Of a stretch of 64,000 nucleotides of DNA, positions 17,374-26,550 are shown in pieces. Under the pieces are notes generated by a model. It ran no database searches. It worked only from the letters and a program-made list of their open reading frames with translations, and was not told where the DNA came from. Within the stretch, counting starts at the first letter, position 1. Every line of letters starts with the position of its first letter. The position numbers were made by a program, and so were the translations under genes. This DNA is from Kangiella spongicola (GTDB lineage: Bacteria; Pseudomonadota; Gammaproteobacteria; Enterobacterales; Kangiellaceae). The stretch lies in assembly GCF_003194565.2 (NCBI RefSeq), contig NZ_QICH01000001.1:1156305-1220304 (forward strand), in the 5' to 3' direction.

Positions 17374-18243
17374 ATGACGCGCTATCACAATGACCTTACT
17401 TGGATGCTAAACTCACCCGAGCTTTTGCAACTGAGCCCAGATCTAAGCATTAGAGATCTGACGCAACGTATGAAGGTCACTAATAATTTTAATTATAAAG
17501 AAACGCACCGCCTGGGTGTGTACTTTGAACAGTTATGGCAACACCTAGTCTATTCCTGTGACAGCTTAGAAGTCTTAGAGCACAACCTACAAGTCATTAT
17601 CGATAAACACACATTAGGTGAATTCGATTCGATTATTAAAGACAAGCAGAGTCAAAAGAATATTCACTGTGAGCTTGCTGTTAAGTTCTATCTGGAAGTT
17701 GGTGAAGGGAGTTCTTTGAGTGATTGGGTTGGGCCAAATTTACGCGATCGGTTCGATAATAAATATGATCGACTGTTTGAGCACCAGTTAGCCTTGTCGA
17801 AAAATGAATTGATCAGACAATGGTTGGCGCAGAGAAACATTAAGGTTGATGCGATTAAACTGCTGACTAAAGGGCGATTATTTTATCCTTTAGACGATTA
17901 TATGAATGATAACTTCCATTTTCCTAATGAGGTTAGCAATAAGCATCTGAAAGGGTTTTGGACAAGCTGGGAAGACTTTGCCCACTTGCAACTGAGTTCG
18001 AGTATAAGGTGGTATCTACTACCCAAAAAGTATTGGTTGTCGAAGGTCATGCCGCATGAAGTCGAAGACCTACGTCCGCTTGATAATAAAGCGATATTAA
18101 TACATGGTCATAACGAGAGTTATCGATTCCAACGAATCCAGCAGGTTGTTGGGGTGCGCGATGGCTCTGAAATCATGCGTGGCTTTGTAGTGACTTCCGA
18201 ATGGCTACAGAATGCAAAAGCTCGGGTTAAAGCCCCGAGCTAG
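17374..18243 (+). CDS. DUF1853 family protein
   Basis: The 289-residue soluble protein opens with the LTWMLNSPELL block and has the RLGVYFEQLW segment typical of DUF1853 proteins. The family has no established function; its fold has been suggested to be nuclease-like, which I cannot confirm here. An aromatic-rich middle (about residues 175-215) and a HGHNESYRFQR segment follow. Its last codons contain a stem that also serves as the - strand terminator of acs. Confidence 0.75.
   Translation: MTRYHNDLTWMLNSPELLQLSPDLSIRDLTQRMKVTNNFNYKETHRLGVYFEQLWQHLVYSCDSLEVLEHNLQVIIDKHTLGEFDSIIKDKQSQKNIHCELAVKFYLEVGEGSSLSDWVGPNLRDRFDNKYDRLFEHQLALSKNELIRQWLAQRNIKVDAIKLLTKGRLFYPLDDYMNDNFHFPNEVSNKHLKGFWTSWEDFAHLQLSSSIRWYLLPKKYWLSKVMPHEVEDLRPLDNKAILIHGHNESYRFQRIQQVVGVRDGSEIMRGFVVTSEWLQNAKARVKAPS
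18214..18240 (-). terminator. acs terminator embedded in the DUF1853 3' end
   Basis: GCTCGGG (18220-18226) and CCCGAGC (18234-18240) form a 7-base stem. Read on the - strand it is followed by TTTT, so it can end acs transcription while lying inside the convergent coding sequence. Confidence 0.65.
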
Positions 18244-18273
18244 TGCCAAGTCCTGCTCCAGTTCAGATAGAGC

Positions 18274-20205
18274 TTACAGTTTTTCCCGGATGAGCTTTGC
18301 GACCACAGCTGGCTCGGCTAGAGTCGAGGTGTCACCAATATTTTCAACGTCGTCTTCAGCAACTTTTCGTAAGATGCGTCGCATGATTTTGCCTGAGCGA
18401 GTTTTAGGTAAGTCATCGGCGAACTGTAATTTGTCCGGCTTAGCGATAGGACCTATTTCTTTGGCGACATGAGCGACCAGCTCGCTTTTCAGCTCTTCTG
18501 AACCTTGCTGACCTTGCATTAGATTGACAAACACATAGATGCCTTGCCCTTTGATATCGTGCGGATATCCGACTACCGCCGCTTCAGCTACCGCAGGATG
18601 TAGCACCAGTGCGCTTTCGATTTCGGCAGTTCCCATACGATGGCCCGAGACATTGAGCACATCATCCATACGACCTGTGATCCAGTAGAAACCATCGGCA
18701 TCGCGCTCTGCGCCATCGCCAGAGAAGTAATAGCCTGGGAATTGTGAAAAATAGGTATCGTAAAAGCGTTGATGATCACCCCATATCGAGCGCATTTGAC
18801 CTGGCCAAGAGTGCTTCATTACTAAGCTACCATTAGCCGCGCCATCAAGTTCTTTAGCGTCGACATCAAGCAGAGCGGGTTGCACCCCAAAGAATGGGCG
18901 ACTGGCGGAGCCTGGTTTAAGTGGAGTAGCACCGGGCAGCGGTGAAATCATAATGCCACCGGTCTCTGTTTGCCACCATGTATCAACGATTGGACGTCTC
19001 TGTTCACCAACCACATTAAAATACCATTCCCAAGCTTCAGGGTTTATCGGTTCGCCGACACTGCCGAGTACACGTAATGATTGGCGGGAAGTTTTTGTCA
19101 CCGCTTCGTCACCAGCTGCCATAAGGGCGCGAATTGCCGTTGGCGCGGTATAGAAAATACTAACATTATGCTTATCGATAACCTCCCAGAAGCGTGATGT
19201 GCTGGGGTAATTAGGCACGCCTTCGAATACAAGAGTGGTCGCCCCGTTGGCAAGAGGGCCATAGAAAATGTAAGAGTGGCCAGTTATCCAGCCAGCATCA
19301 GCAGTACACCAATAAATGTCATCATCCTGATAGTCGAAAACGTACTTATGGGTCATGGCGGTGTAGAGCAAATAACCACCGGTGGTGTGTAAAACACCTT
19401 TGGGCTTACCCGTCGAGCCAGAAGTGTAGAGAATGAATAAGGGATCTTCTGCGTCCATAACTTCTGGCGTACATTCCGCTTCCATGTCCTTTTTAAACTC
19501 GTTGTAATCGACATCACGCTGCTCGTTCCAAGCGATATCAGCATTTTGGCTTTTAACCACCATCACGGTGTGAACATTGGGGCAGGAGCTTAGCGCTTCG
19601 TCGGCATTCGCTTTTAGCGGGACCTGTTTGCCACCTCTAACGCCAGCGTCCGCGGTGATGAGCACTTGGCAGTCGCTATCGAGGATGCGCGTTTTCAGGG
19701 CTTCTGGTGAAAAGCCACCGAATACTACCGAATGTACCGCGCCGATACGCGCACAAGCCAGCATGGCGTAACCCACCTCAGGGATCATCGGCATATAAAT
19801 ACAGACACGATCGCCCTTTTTGACGCCGCGAGCCTTTAAAGCGTTAGCGAAACGGCAGACTTCATCGTGTAATTCTTGATAGCTGATATAGCGTTGTTGT
19901 TCAGGATTATCGCCTTCCCAGATAATGGCGGTTTGCTCAGCTTTATCTTTGAGGTGGCGATCGATGCAATTATAAGAAACATTGAGTTTACCGCCTTTGA
20001 ACCAACTGATTTCAGCTTTGTTGAAGTCGACATTGCTCACTTCTTCCCATGGCTCGAACCAATCGACAAACTGATGCGCCATACGCGACCAGAACTTATC
20101 CGGATCTAAAACGGATTGTTGATACATACGGTGGTAAGTGTCTTCATCAATATGTGGCTCATACTGCGGATTATTGATGATAGGGTAGGTTTTCACCTCT
20201 GACAT
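18274..20205 (-). CDS. acs: Acetyl-CoA synthetase
   Basis: This is the AMP-forming acetate-CoA ligase. The 643-residue length matches the family. The adenylate motif [12 protein letters not shown] and the hinge and catalytic C-terminal block with the acetylatable lysine in SGKIMRR are present. It stands alone on the - strand with a 219-base gap to panC. It assimilates acetate and can recycle overflow acetate; its activity is usually controlled by lysine acetylation, for which no partner gene is visible here. Confidence 0.98.
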   Translation of the reverse strand: MSEVKTYPIINNPQYEPHIDEDTYHRMYQQSVLDPDKFWSRMAHQFVDWFEPWEEVSNVDFNKAEISWFKGGKLNVSYNCIDRHLKDKAEQTAIIWEGDNPEQQRYISYQELHDEVCRFANALKARGVKKGDRVCIYMPMIPEVGYAMLACARIGAVHSVVFGGFSPEALKTRILDSDCQVLITADAGVRGGKQVPLKANADEALSSCPNVHTVMVVKSQNADIAWNEQRDVDYNEFKKDMEAECTPEVMDAEDPLFILYTSGSTGKPKGVLHTTGGYLLYTAMTHKYVFDYQDDDIYWCTADAGWITGHSYIFYGPLANGATTLVFEGVPNYPSTSRFWEVIDKHNVSIFYTAPTAIRALMAAGDEAVTKTSRQSLRVLGSVGEPINPEAWEWYFNVVGEQRRPIVDTWWQTETGGIMISPLPGATPLKPGSASRPFFGVQPALLDVDAKELDGAANGSLVMKHSWPGQMRSIWGDHQRFYDTYFSQFPGYYFSGDGAERDADGFYWITGRMDDVLNVSGHRMGTAEIESALVLHPAVAEAAVVGYPHDIKGQGIYVFVNLMQGQQGSEELKSELVAHVAKEIGPIAKPDKLQFADDLPKTRSGKIMRRILRKVAEDDVENIGDTSTLAEPAVVAKLIREKL

Positions 20206-20353
20206 CGCTGACTCCTATAATGATTAGTCTTTGTTATGTGCTCAGCTAAACTGACCTATCAGCATAAAACAAAATCTATAAAGACGAAAGCGAGTAAGCA
20301 ACAATATTGGACAGAGCCGAATTTGGTAGAGGCTAAAGAATAATTGGGTTCAT

Positions 20354-20380
20354 AAAAAAGCTCCCGCTTGGGGAGCTTTT
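20354..20380 (-). terminator. Terminator of the panC operon
   Basis: AAAAGCTCCC/GGGAGCTTTT with a five-base loop. The - strand reading continues with a run of six T, matching transcription from panC, which ends at 20425. Confidence 0.88.
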
Positions 20381-20424
20381 AAGTAATTTACGGCAAGACG
20401 AGACTGAAACTTTCTTTAGACTAT

Positions 20425-21288
20425 TTACAAAGTGACCTGAATATTATCAATTAAGCGCACCTTGTCTAAATAGGCCGCCACAAGGATCACTAGATTTTTA
20501 TCTGTGGTTTCAGCAACTTGTAACGTATCGGCATTACTAACATTAAAATAGTCGACTCGAAAGCCTTGCTCGCTGAGTTGTTTTACCGCGCTTTGTTCCA
20601 CTTCGTCGAAGCTAAGCTTATGTTCTTCGAGCTGTTTTTTAGCCCAAGTTAAAGTGCGGTAGATGGCGGCCGCTTGTTCTTTTTCCGAAGTGGACAAATA
20701 GCCGTTACGAGAACTCATGGCGAGGCCGTTCTCTTCGCGCAAAATTGGTGCGCTGATAATCGTAACAGGAATATTCAAGTCCTGAACCATGCGACGAATA
20801 ATTGTAATTTGCTGAAAGTCCTTTTGGCCAAAAACGGCAATATCTGGACGAACCATATTAAACAGCTTGCTAACTATAGTGGTGACACCATCGAAATGAC
20901 CTGGACGCGAAGCGCCGCAGTGCTGTTTGCCCAACTGTTCGACATGAACTTTGGTTAAGCTCGGCTTTGTTTTATTGCTTGAGTAGCCTGGGTAAACTTC
21001 ATCGACACTTGGTGCGAACACAATATCAGCTTGTTGCGAGCTGAGCTTTTCACAGTCGGCATCGAAAGTTCTTGGGTAGGAGTCAAAATCTTCGTTTGGC
21101 CCAAACTGGGTTGGATTTACAAAAATACTAACCACAACCACATCGGCAACCTCTTTTGCTTTTTCAACAAGGCTTAGGTGTCCCTGATGCAAGTTACCCA
21201 TGGTTGGTACAAAGCCGATAGATTTTCCAGTTTGACGCGATGGGGATAAAGCTTGTTGTAGTTCTGAAATAGTTTTAGCAATGATCAT
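20425..21288 (-). CDS. panC: Pantoate-beta-alanine ligase
   Basis: PanC condenses pantoate and beta-alanine with ATP to give pantothenate for coenzyme A. The protein has 287 residues and the HIGH-like block TMGNLHQGHLSL, FVNPTQFGPNEDF, and the KMSKS-like loop MSSRNGYL. It lies 44 bases downstream of panB. A panD gene for beta-alanine supply is not in the window. Confidence 0.97.
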   Translation of the reverse strand: MIIAKTISELQQALSPSRQTGKSIGFVPTMGNLHQGHLSLVEKAKEVADVVVVSIFVNPTQFGPNEDFDSYPRTFDADCEKLSSQQADIVFAPSVDEVYPGYSSNKTKPSLTKVHVEQLGKQHCGASRPGHFDGVTTIVSKLFNMVRPDIAVFGQKDFQQITIIRRMVQDLNIPVTIISAPILREENGLAMSSRNGYLSTSEKEQAAAIYRTLTWAKKQLEEHKLSFDEVEQSAVKQLSEQGFRVDYFNVSNADTLQVAETTDKNLVILVAAYLDKVRLIDNIQVTL

Positions 21289-21332
21289 AGTTCAAGATTT
21301 CTTCAATAGAGTGGTGTGGGGCACTCGTAAGA

Positions 21333-22130
21333 TTAATCGAATGAATGCTGTGGCGCAGGAAAGTTTTTAGCTTTAACTTCCTGATGATAGAGCTCGATAG
21401 CGGCTTTAATATCGCCATTGGCATCAGCCATAAAATTACGCACAAACTTCGCCTGAAACGGAGAAATGCCGAGCATATCGTGAAGCACTAAAACTTGGCC
21501 ATCGACATCAACGCCTGCACCAATTCCCATCACTGGAATAACCAGCTCTTCGGCGACCTTCTTGGCTAACTCGCTCGGAACGCACTCCAATACCAACATT
21601 CTGGCGCCGGCAGCTTCAAGCTTTTTAGCGTCATCGAGTAAAATCTCGGCAGTGTCTTGATCGCGCCCCTGCACTTTGAAACCGCCTAAAGCGTCGACCG
21701 ACTGTGGTGTTAATCCAAGGTGTGCGCACACAGGAATGCCGCGCACGGTAAGCCCTTGAATAGTGTCTAGTAGCCAAGCGCCGCCTTCCAGCTTGACCAT
21801 CTGCGCACCGGCTTGCATGATGCGACGTGCTGTGTCGTAAGCTTCTTCAGGCGTGCTGTAGCTCATATAAGGCATATCGCCAGCGATTAAACAGTTTTGA
21901 TTACCGCGGGAGACGCAATCAATATGGTACTCCATTTGCTCCAAAGTGACTGGAACCGTGGTTTTTTGACCTTGGATGACGTTGCCCAAAGAGTCGCCGA
22001 CTAAGATCATATCGATACCAACTTCCGACATAACGCCTGCAAAAGTGGCATCGTAAGCGGTTAAACAGCTGAACTTTTCGCCATTCGCTTTAAGTTTTTC
22101 GATATGACTAATGCTTGTGTACTTCATCAA
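21333..22130 (-). CDS. panB: 3-methyl-2-oxobutanoate hydroxymethyltransferase
   Basis: PanB adds a one-carbon unit from methylene-tetrahydrofolate to 2-oxoisovalerate, making ketopantoate. The 265-residue protein has the usual motifs DSLGNVIQG, GDMPYMSY, KLEGG and GIGAGVDVDGQ. It lies between a deoxynucleoside kinase and panC, in a folK-panB-panC arrangement frequent in gammaproteobacteria that groups folate and pantothenate steps. Confidence 0.97.
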   Translation of the reverse strand: MMKYTSISHIEKLKANGEKFSCLTAYDATFAGVMSEVGIDMILVGDSLGNVIQGQKTTVPVTLEQMEYHIDCVSRGNQNCLIAGDMPYMSYSTPEEAYDTARRIMQAGAQMVKLEGGAWLLDTIQGLTVRGIPVCAHLGLTPQSVDALGGFKVQGRDQDTAEILLDDAKKLEAAGARMLVLECVPSELAKKVAEELVIPVMGIGAGVDVDGQVLVLHDMLGISPFQAKFVRNFMADANGDIKAAIELYHQEVKAKNFPAPQHSFD

Positions 22131-22181
22131 AATTCCCTGCTAATCATTCTATTGGGTTGCTGAGCTAAATGCGTCTTGGCC

Positions 22182-22276
22182 TAAATCTGATCGGGCTTAA
22201 ACTGGGCTCAGATTAAACCGGCTCTGATTAAACCGGGCTCTGATTAAACCGGGCTCTGATTAAACCGGGCTCGGAT
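22182..22276. repeat. 16-bp tandem repeat at the kinase 3' end
   Basis: Six head-to-tail copies of a unit close to TAAACCGGGCTCTGAT occupy 22182-22276. Copies at 22229, 22245 and 22261 are nearly identical, the copy at 22214 is one base short, and those at 22198 and 22182 are progressively diverged. The repeat begins inside the last codons of the deoxynucleoside kinase gene and fills most of the gap to panB. The stop codon falls within a unit, so slippage could change the C-terminus. Confidence 0.9.
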
Positions 22277-22907
22277 TAAAATAATTACGCCCAGAGTCTG
22301 TGGCGTGGATTTGCTCGAGCAACATTTCAAAATCTTTTTCGTTCTCGACGAGGTCGATGCCTGAAGCGTTAACGATTAATAACGGTGACTCATGATAATA
22401 ATAGAAAAAGTCAGTATAAGCATCACAAATGGTTTGTAAGTAATTGCCACTGATTGGAACTTCCTCACGACGTCCACGTTTCTTAATACGCTCAGCAAGA
22501 ACAGAGACTGGCGCTTGTAAATAAATCACTAAATCAGGCTTTGGTGCGTCGATTGTGAGGTTGTCGTAAACCTGCTCATACAAACGTAACTCTTCTTCGT
22601 CTAACGTTGAGCGCGCGAAAAGACGATCTTTATCCATCAGATAATCCGCTATGCGAAGTGGCGAGAACATGTCCGACTGACGCAACTCTTGAAGTTGGCG
22701 TGCGCGCTGGAACAAGAAGTAGAGCTGCGTTGGTAGGGCACCAGTTTTAGGATCTTGATAAAAGCGTTCAAGAAAAGGATTTTCTTCCGCTTGCTCGAGA
22801 ATCAGCTCGCTATCAAGCACTTCCGATAACTTGCGAGCCAAAGTGGTTTTGCCGACTCCAATCGGCCCTTCAACCGCAATAAAGTTATGAGGTATCTTGA
22901 TATTCAT
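22260..22907 (-). CDS. Deoxynucleoside kinase family protein
   Basis: The 215-residue protein belongs to the dNK family (deoxyadenosine/deoxyguanosine kinase type). It has the P-loop GPIGVGKTTLARKL at about residues 15-28, the ERF/DRLFARSTL region for nucleoside binding and the LID-like RIKKRGRREE segment. It phosphorylates deoxynucleosides for salvage; the preferred base cannot be told. The C-terminal residues NPSPV are encoded within a tandem repeat, so this end is probably variable. It lies between folK and panB. Confidence 0.88.
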   Translation of the reverse strand: MNIKIPHNFIAVEGPIGVGKTTLARKLSEVLDSELILEQAEENPFLERFYQDPKTGALPTQLYFLFQRARQLQELRQSDMFSPLRIADYLMDKDRLFARSTLDEEELRLYEQVYDNLTIDAPKPDLVIYLQAPVSVLAERIKKRGRREEVPISGNYLQTICDAYTDFFYYYHESPLLIVNASGIDLVENEKDFEMLLEQIHATDSGRNYFNPSPV

Positions 22908-22959
22908 ACTGACTCACAGTCTCCTGAAATAGTGTTTCATCGTTATATTTTTATGTCGC

Positions 22960-23478
22960 TTACGATCTGTGTTGCGTTTTGTGATGTGTGAACGCAATTT
23001 TCTCGAGCTGATAACGCTCACAGTGTTGCAACGCATGGCTCAGTGATTCGCCGTCCGGAAAAACCAACTGTGGGTCGATTTCGGCCAGTGGCAATAGCAC
23101 AAAGTCACGTTCTTTAGCACCATAATGCGGTAGCGTTAAACGCTCAGTCTGCATGATTGTATGATCGTAGAGCACAATATCCAAATCAATTGTGCGAGCG
23201 CCCCAGTGTTCTTTGCGCACTCGACCTTGTTGATTTTCAATCGCTTGCAGTTTGTCGAGCAGCTCTAGGGGCTTGAGAGAAGTTTTAATTTTGACCACAG
23301 CGTTGATAAAAGGTGGTTGATCTTGGGGGCCCATCGGCGCGCTTTGATAAAGACTGGAGTATGCCAAGAGGTAAGTTTCAGGTAGCTGATCGATGGCTAA
23401 TAAAGCTTGTTGTACCTGCCGAGCTGGGTTGTCTAAATTACTTCCCAGCGCAATATAACTCACCACTGCGCGCTCCAT
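22960..23478 (-). CDS. folK: 6-hydroxymethyl-7,8-dihydropterin pyrophosphokinase
   Basis: FolK transfers pyrophosphate from ATP to hydroxymethyl-dihydropterin in folate synthesis. The 172 residues carry the expected YIALGSNL opening, the QSAPMGPQDQPPFINAV block and the WGARTIDLDIVLY signature. It begins 3 bases after the pcnB stop codon, indicating one operon. Confidence 0.96.
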   Translation of the reverse strand: MERAVVSYIALGSNLDNPARQVQQALLAIDQLPETYLLAYSSLYQSAPMGPQDQPPFINAVVKIKTSLKPLELLDKLQAIENQQGRVRKEHWGARTIDLDIVLYDHTIMQTERLTLPHYGAKERDFVLLPLAEIDPQLVFPDGESLSHALQHCERYQLEKIAFTHHKTQHRS

Positions 23479-23481
23479 GAC

Positions 23482-24816
23482 TTAGTCTTTGTTTTTGGGT
23501 TTGCGACGGCGTTTGACTTTGCGGCGACGATTTTTCGGCAGCATGGCTTGTTGCTCAGCTTTATCTGCGTCTTGGAATTTAGTCCACCAGTCGGCAATTT
23601 CGCGCAATGAAGGATCTGACTCGGCGCGTAATACCAAAAAGTCATAAGCGGCGCGGAATCGTGGATGATTCAACACAGACCATACTTTCTTGCCATGGCG
23701 CTGTGGTAGGCGAATTTGTTGTGCCCAAATATCACGGATGACCAAGCTATAGCGCTTGGGAATTGAAATAAACTGACTTTGTTCGGCTAGCGTTAGGCCC
23801 ATGCTTTTAAAGAAAGCATCGTTATAGCTGTGGCCTTTGGTCTCTAGCTGATGAGCGCGCTCTAGGAGTGGTTGCCATAAGAAAACAGCGATAAGAAACG
23901 CTGGATTGACTGTATTATCACTAGCAATACGTTTGTCGGTATTTTCTAGAGCTGCCTGAATAAAGCTTTCAAAGTCAGGATGCGCGGCCAGTAACTGCTC
24001 CGTTGCTGGGAATAATTTGCTGAGCAAGCCGTGAGTTTGTAGCGCCTCAAACATGGCTTCACCCTTGCCAGCGAGGAACATTTTTCGATATTCCTCGAAC
24101 AAACGGGCGGCAGGGATTTGCTCTAATAAATGTGCGAGTCTTGAGATTGGCTCTAGTGTTTTTTCTTCAATCGTCAGCCCTAGTTTAGTCGCCAAGCGCA
24201 CTGCGCGAAGCATACGCACAGGATCTTCTTTGTAACGAGTCTCTGGGTCGCCAATCATGCGAAGCTGGCGTTTGCGTAAATCGGTTAAACCGTTGCAATA
24301 ATCGTGGACACTAAAATCTCTAACGTTGTAATACAGAGCATTAATGGTGAAGTCACGACGTTCGGCATCTTCTTCGATGGTGCCATAAACATTGTCGCGC
24401 AGAATCATTCCGTCTTTGGCTTGTTGGATATTGCTATCGCAATGAGCGCGGAAGGTTGCAACTTCGATAACCTCACGACCAAACATGATATGAACCAGTT
24501 TAAAGCGGCGGCCAATAATACGGCTGTTTCTAAAAAGTGCACGGATCTGCTCAGGAGTCGCGTTGGTGGTGATATCGAAGTCTTTAGGGTTTAGCCCTAA
24601 CAAAATATCGCGCACGCCACCGCCGACCAAGAAGGCGTCATAGCCTGCTTTATTCAGCCGATAAAGGACTTTTAGGGCGCTGTCGCTGATGTCCTTACGT
24701 GATACTGTGTGTTGATCACGAGGAATAATGTGGTCTGGTTGCTTCATGTTAGTGGCTGTCCCGCCATCTTTTTGATGTTTTGTGCCAGAAAACCATCGTT
24801 TTATTGTTGAGATCAA
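23482..24816 (-). CDS. pcnB: Poly(A) polymerase I
   Basis: PcnB adds poly(A) tails to RNA 3' ends and promotes decay. The 444-residue protein has the nucleotidyltransferase motif GGGVRDILLG with the DFDITTNA metal-binding aspartates, an RRDFTINAL block and a C-terminal strongly basic tail rich in Arg and Lys (NRRRKVKRRRK) for RNA binding. The CCA-adding enzyme is related, but the length, the basic tail and the folK neighbour favour PcnB. Residues before the domain (about 1-45) are variable. Confidence 0.95.
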   Translation of the reverse strand: MISTIKRWFSGTKHQKDGGTATNMKQPDHIIPRDQHTVSRKDISDSALKVLYRLNKAGYDAFLVGGGVRDILLGLNPKDFDITTNATPEQIRALFRNSRIIGRRFKLVHIMFGREVIEVATFRAHCDSNIQQAKDGMILRDNVYGTIEEDAERRDFTINALYYNVRDFSVHDYCNGLTDLRKRQLRMIGDPETRYKEDPVRMLRAVRLATKLGLTIEEKTLEPISRLAHLLEQIPAARLFEEYRKMFLAGKGEAMFEALQTHGLLSKLFPATEQLLAAHPDFESFIQAALENTDKRIASDNTVNPAFLIAVFLWQPLLERAHQLETKGHSYNDAFFKSMGLTLAEQSQFISIPKRYSLVIRDIWAQQIRLPQRHGKKVWSVLNHPRFRAAYDFLVLRAESDPSLREIADWWTKFQDADKAEQQAMLPKNRRRKVKRRRKPKNKD

Positions 24817-24945
24817 TAGGTGTCATACGTCATGTGTTATTTTCAATGGTGCAATAATAGCACAGCTCTTGAGCCCTGTTGATCTTTACTGTGGCATTGT
24901 ATGGACTTTGAAGCCGTACTGTGGCAAAACGTCATGATTCTGGGG

Positions 24946-25917
24946 TTAGGATTCAGGATAAAGAATTTGTTGCTGCTGGGGAATAGTTTCGAGTTTAAAG
25001 TGCTCAATCGCCCAGTCGATAATAATCTCTGGCGGTTCATCGCGTAGTGAGACTGGGGGCTTTTGTCCTAAAAATGCAATGGCCTGATGAAGTAATACGC
25101 TAGCGTTTTTGGCTTCTATCGATGGCGCATGGTTCTGTTTAGAGAGCTTATTACCATCGCTGTTGATTGCAAGAGGCAGATGGAACCAAAGTGGCGCTGG
25201 TTTACCTAACACCTCATACAAACGTAGCTGACGCGGTGTCGAGTCTAATAAATCAATCCCTCGCACCACATGGTCAATCCCGGAATGGATATCATCGACC
25301 ACTACCGCTAGCTGATAAGCCATCAAGCCATCCTTGCGTTTAACCGTAAAATCCTCGCGATAAAGCGACTCGTCAAAAGCACATGTGCCTTGAATCTGAT
25401 CAAAGAAGCTGTAGTCGCCATCGCCGTGACGCAGTTTCCAAGCGACTTCACCCTCAAAGCTTAGCTTCTTATGCTGACATATATTAGGGTAGCGACCATC
25501 ATCGCTGAGTTTATTCACCTTCTTTCGGGTGCAGTCACAAGCGTAGAGTAGCCCTTCAGCTTTTAACCACTCGAGAATATCTTTGAAGCGTGGAATATTT
25601 TCGCTTTGATAGATAATAGGGCCATCCCAGTGCAGGCCAAATGCTTCGAGTTGGCGCAGGATGGTATCAGTGGCGCCTTCGACTTCACGCGGTGGGTCGA
25701 TATCTTCAATTCTAACTTGCCATTCGGCGCCGTAATAACGCGCCACTAAATAGCTGCCGACTGCAGCAACAAGTGAGCCAAAGTGTAAAGGGCCAGAAGG
25801 AGAGGGCGCGAAACGTCCTCGTAATGAAGGCTTTTCGATAGGGGAAACAGAGTCGCCGAGTTCACGTAGGTCATGAACTCGGGTTTTTTTTACAGACTCT
25901 TTAGGACTCGCGGGCAT
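24946..25917 (-). CDS. gluQ: Glutamyl-Q tRNA(Asp) synthetase
   Basis: GluQ-RS glutamylates queuosine at the wobble position of tRNA-Asp. The 323-residue protein has the class I opening GRFAPSPSGPLHFGSLVAA, a zinc-site region with CDC and a later cysteine, and KLSKQ in place of KMSKS; it lacks the anticodon-binding domain of GluRS. An unusual N-terminal extension of about 33 residues precedes the core. The ATG shares one base with the dksA stop codon (TAATG), which supports this start. dksA-gluQ linkage is conserved in gammaproteobacteria. Confidence 0.95.
   Translation of the reverse strand: MPASPKESVKKTRVHDLRELGDSVSPIEKPSLRGRFAPSPSGPLHFGSLVAAVGSYLVARYYGAEWQVRIEDIDPPREVEGATDTILRQLEAFGLHWDGPIIYQSENIPRFKDILEWLKAEGLLYACDCTRKKVNKLSDDGRYPNICQHKKLSFEGEVAWKLRHGDGDYSFFDQIQGTCAFDESLYREDFTVKRKDGLMAYQLAVVVDDIHSGIDHVVRGIDLLDSTPRQLRLYEVLGKPAPLWFHLPLAINSDGNKLSKQNHAPSIEAKNASVLLHQAIAFLGQKPPVSLRDEPPEIIIDWAIEHFKLETIPQQQQILYPES
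25856..25891 (+). terminator. Antisense terminator-like hairpin within gluQ
   Basis: CCGAGTTCA (25856-25864) pairs perfectly with TGAACTCGG (25874-25882) around a nine-base loop, and eight T follow. This is a textbook intrinsic terminator on the + strand but lies in the N-terminal coding part of a - strand gene. On the sense strand the hairpin follows a run of A, so it would not terminate gluQ itself. Confidence 0.6.
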
Positions 25918-26363
25918 TAACTGCCGTATTGACGCTCTTTAATTTCGTCTAGAGTCTTACAATCGATGCAAAGCTCGGCCGTTGGACGTGCTTCTAGACG
26001 ACGAATACCAATCTCGATACCGCAGGATTCGCAGTAGCCGTATTCTTCATCATCGATTTTATTGATCGATTGGATAATCTTTTTCAAAAGTTTGCGTTCG
26101 CGATCACGCGTGCGAAGTTCTAATGAAAACTCTTCTTCTTGAGAAGCTCTATCGACAGGGTCAGGGAAGTTTGCCGCTTCGTCTTGCATGTGATGCACAG
26201 TACGATCAACTTCTTCCATTAGCTGACGTTTCCATTCGCTAAGGATATGACGGAAATGCTCATATTGAGCATCGTTCATGTATTCTTCGCCTTTCTTCTC
26301 TTTGTAAGGCTCAATACCTAACTTCTGTAAGGTAGTATTCGTAGCTGTTTTTTTACGTGGCAT
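25917..26363 (-). CDS. dksA: RNA polymerase-binding transcription factor DksA
   Basis: DksA binds the RNA polymerase secondary channel and works with ppGpp in the stringent response, for example at rRNA promoters such as those at the end of this window. The 148 residues show the coiled-coil with the tip DPVDRAS and the C-terminal four-cysteine zinc finger (CESC and CIDC). It is translated with gluQ. A promoter with TTGTCA and TGATAT is visible upstream. Confidence 0.97.
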   Translation of the reverse strand: MPRKKTATNTTLQKLGIEPYKEKKGEEYMNDAQYEHFRHILSEWKRQLMEEVDRTVHHMQDEAANFPDPVDRASQEEEFSLELRTRDRERKLLKKIIQSINKIDDEEYGYCESCGIEIGIRRLEARPTAELCIDCKTLDEIKERQYGS

Positions 26364-26410
26364 CTAATCCAATGCTCCATTTACTTTATGGTATCTTTTG
26401 ACTGAAAGTC

Positions 26411-26439
26411 ATATCACAATTTCATATTTGCATTGACAA
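26411..26439 (-). promoter_or_regulatory. Probable dksA promoter
   Basis: On the - strand, TTGTCA (26439-26434) and TGATAT (26416-26411) are spaced by 17 bases, 48 bases before the dksA start. A perfect 12-base palindrome, GCCAAATTTGGC, sits farther upstream at 26492-26503. Confidence 0.6.
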
Positions 26440-26550
26440 GCTTTTGAAAAAGTGAAAGAAGGATATTAGCCCTCTACGTACCAATTGAAAAGCCAAATTT
26501 GGCAAAATAAGCTATAATTTTCAGAGATTTCGGCTAACCAATTGATATCA

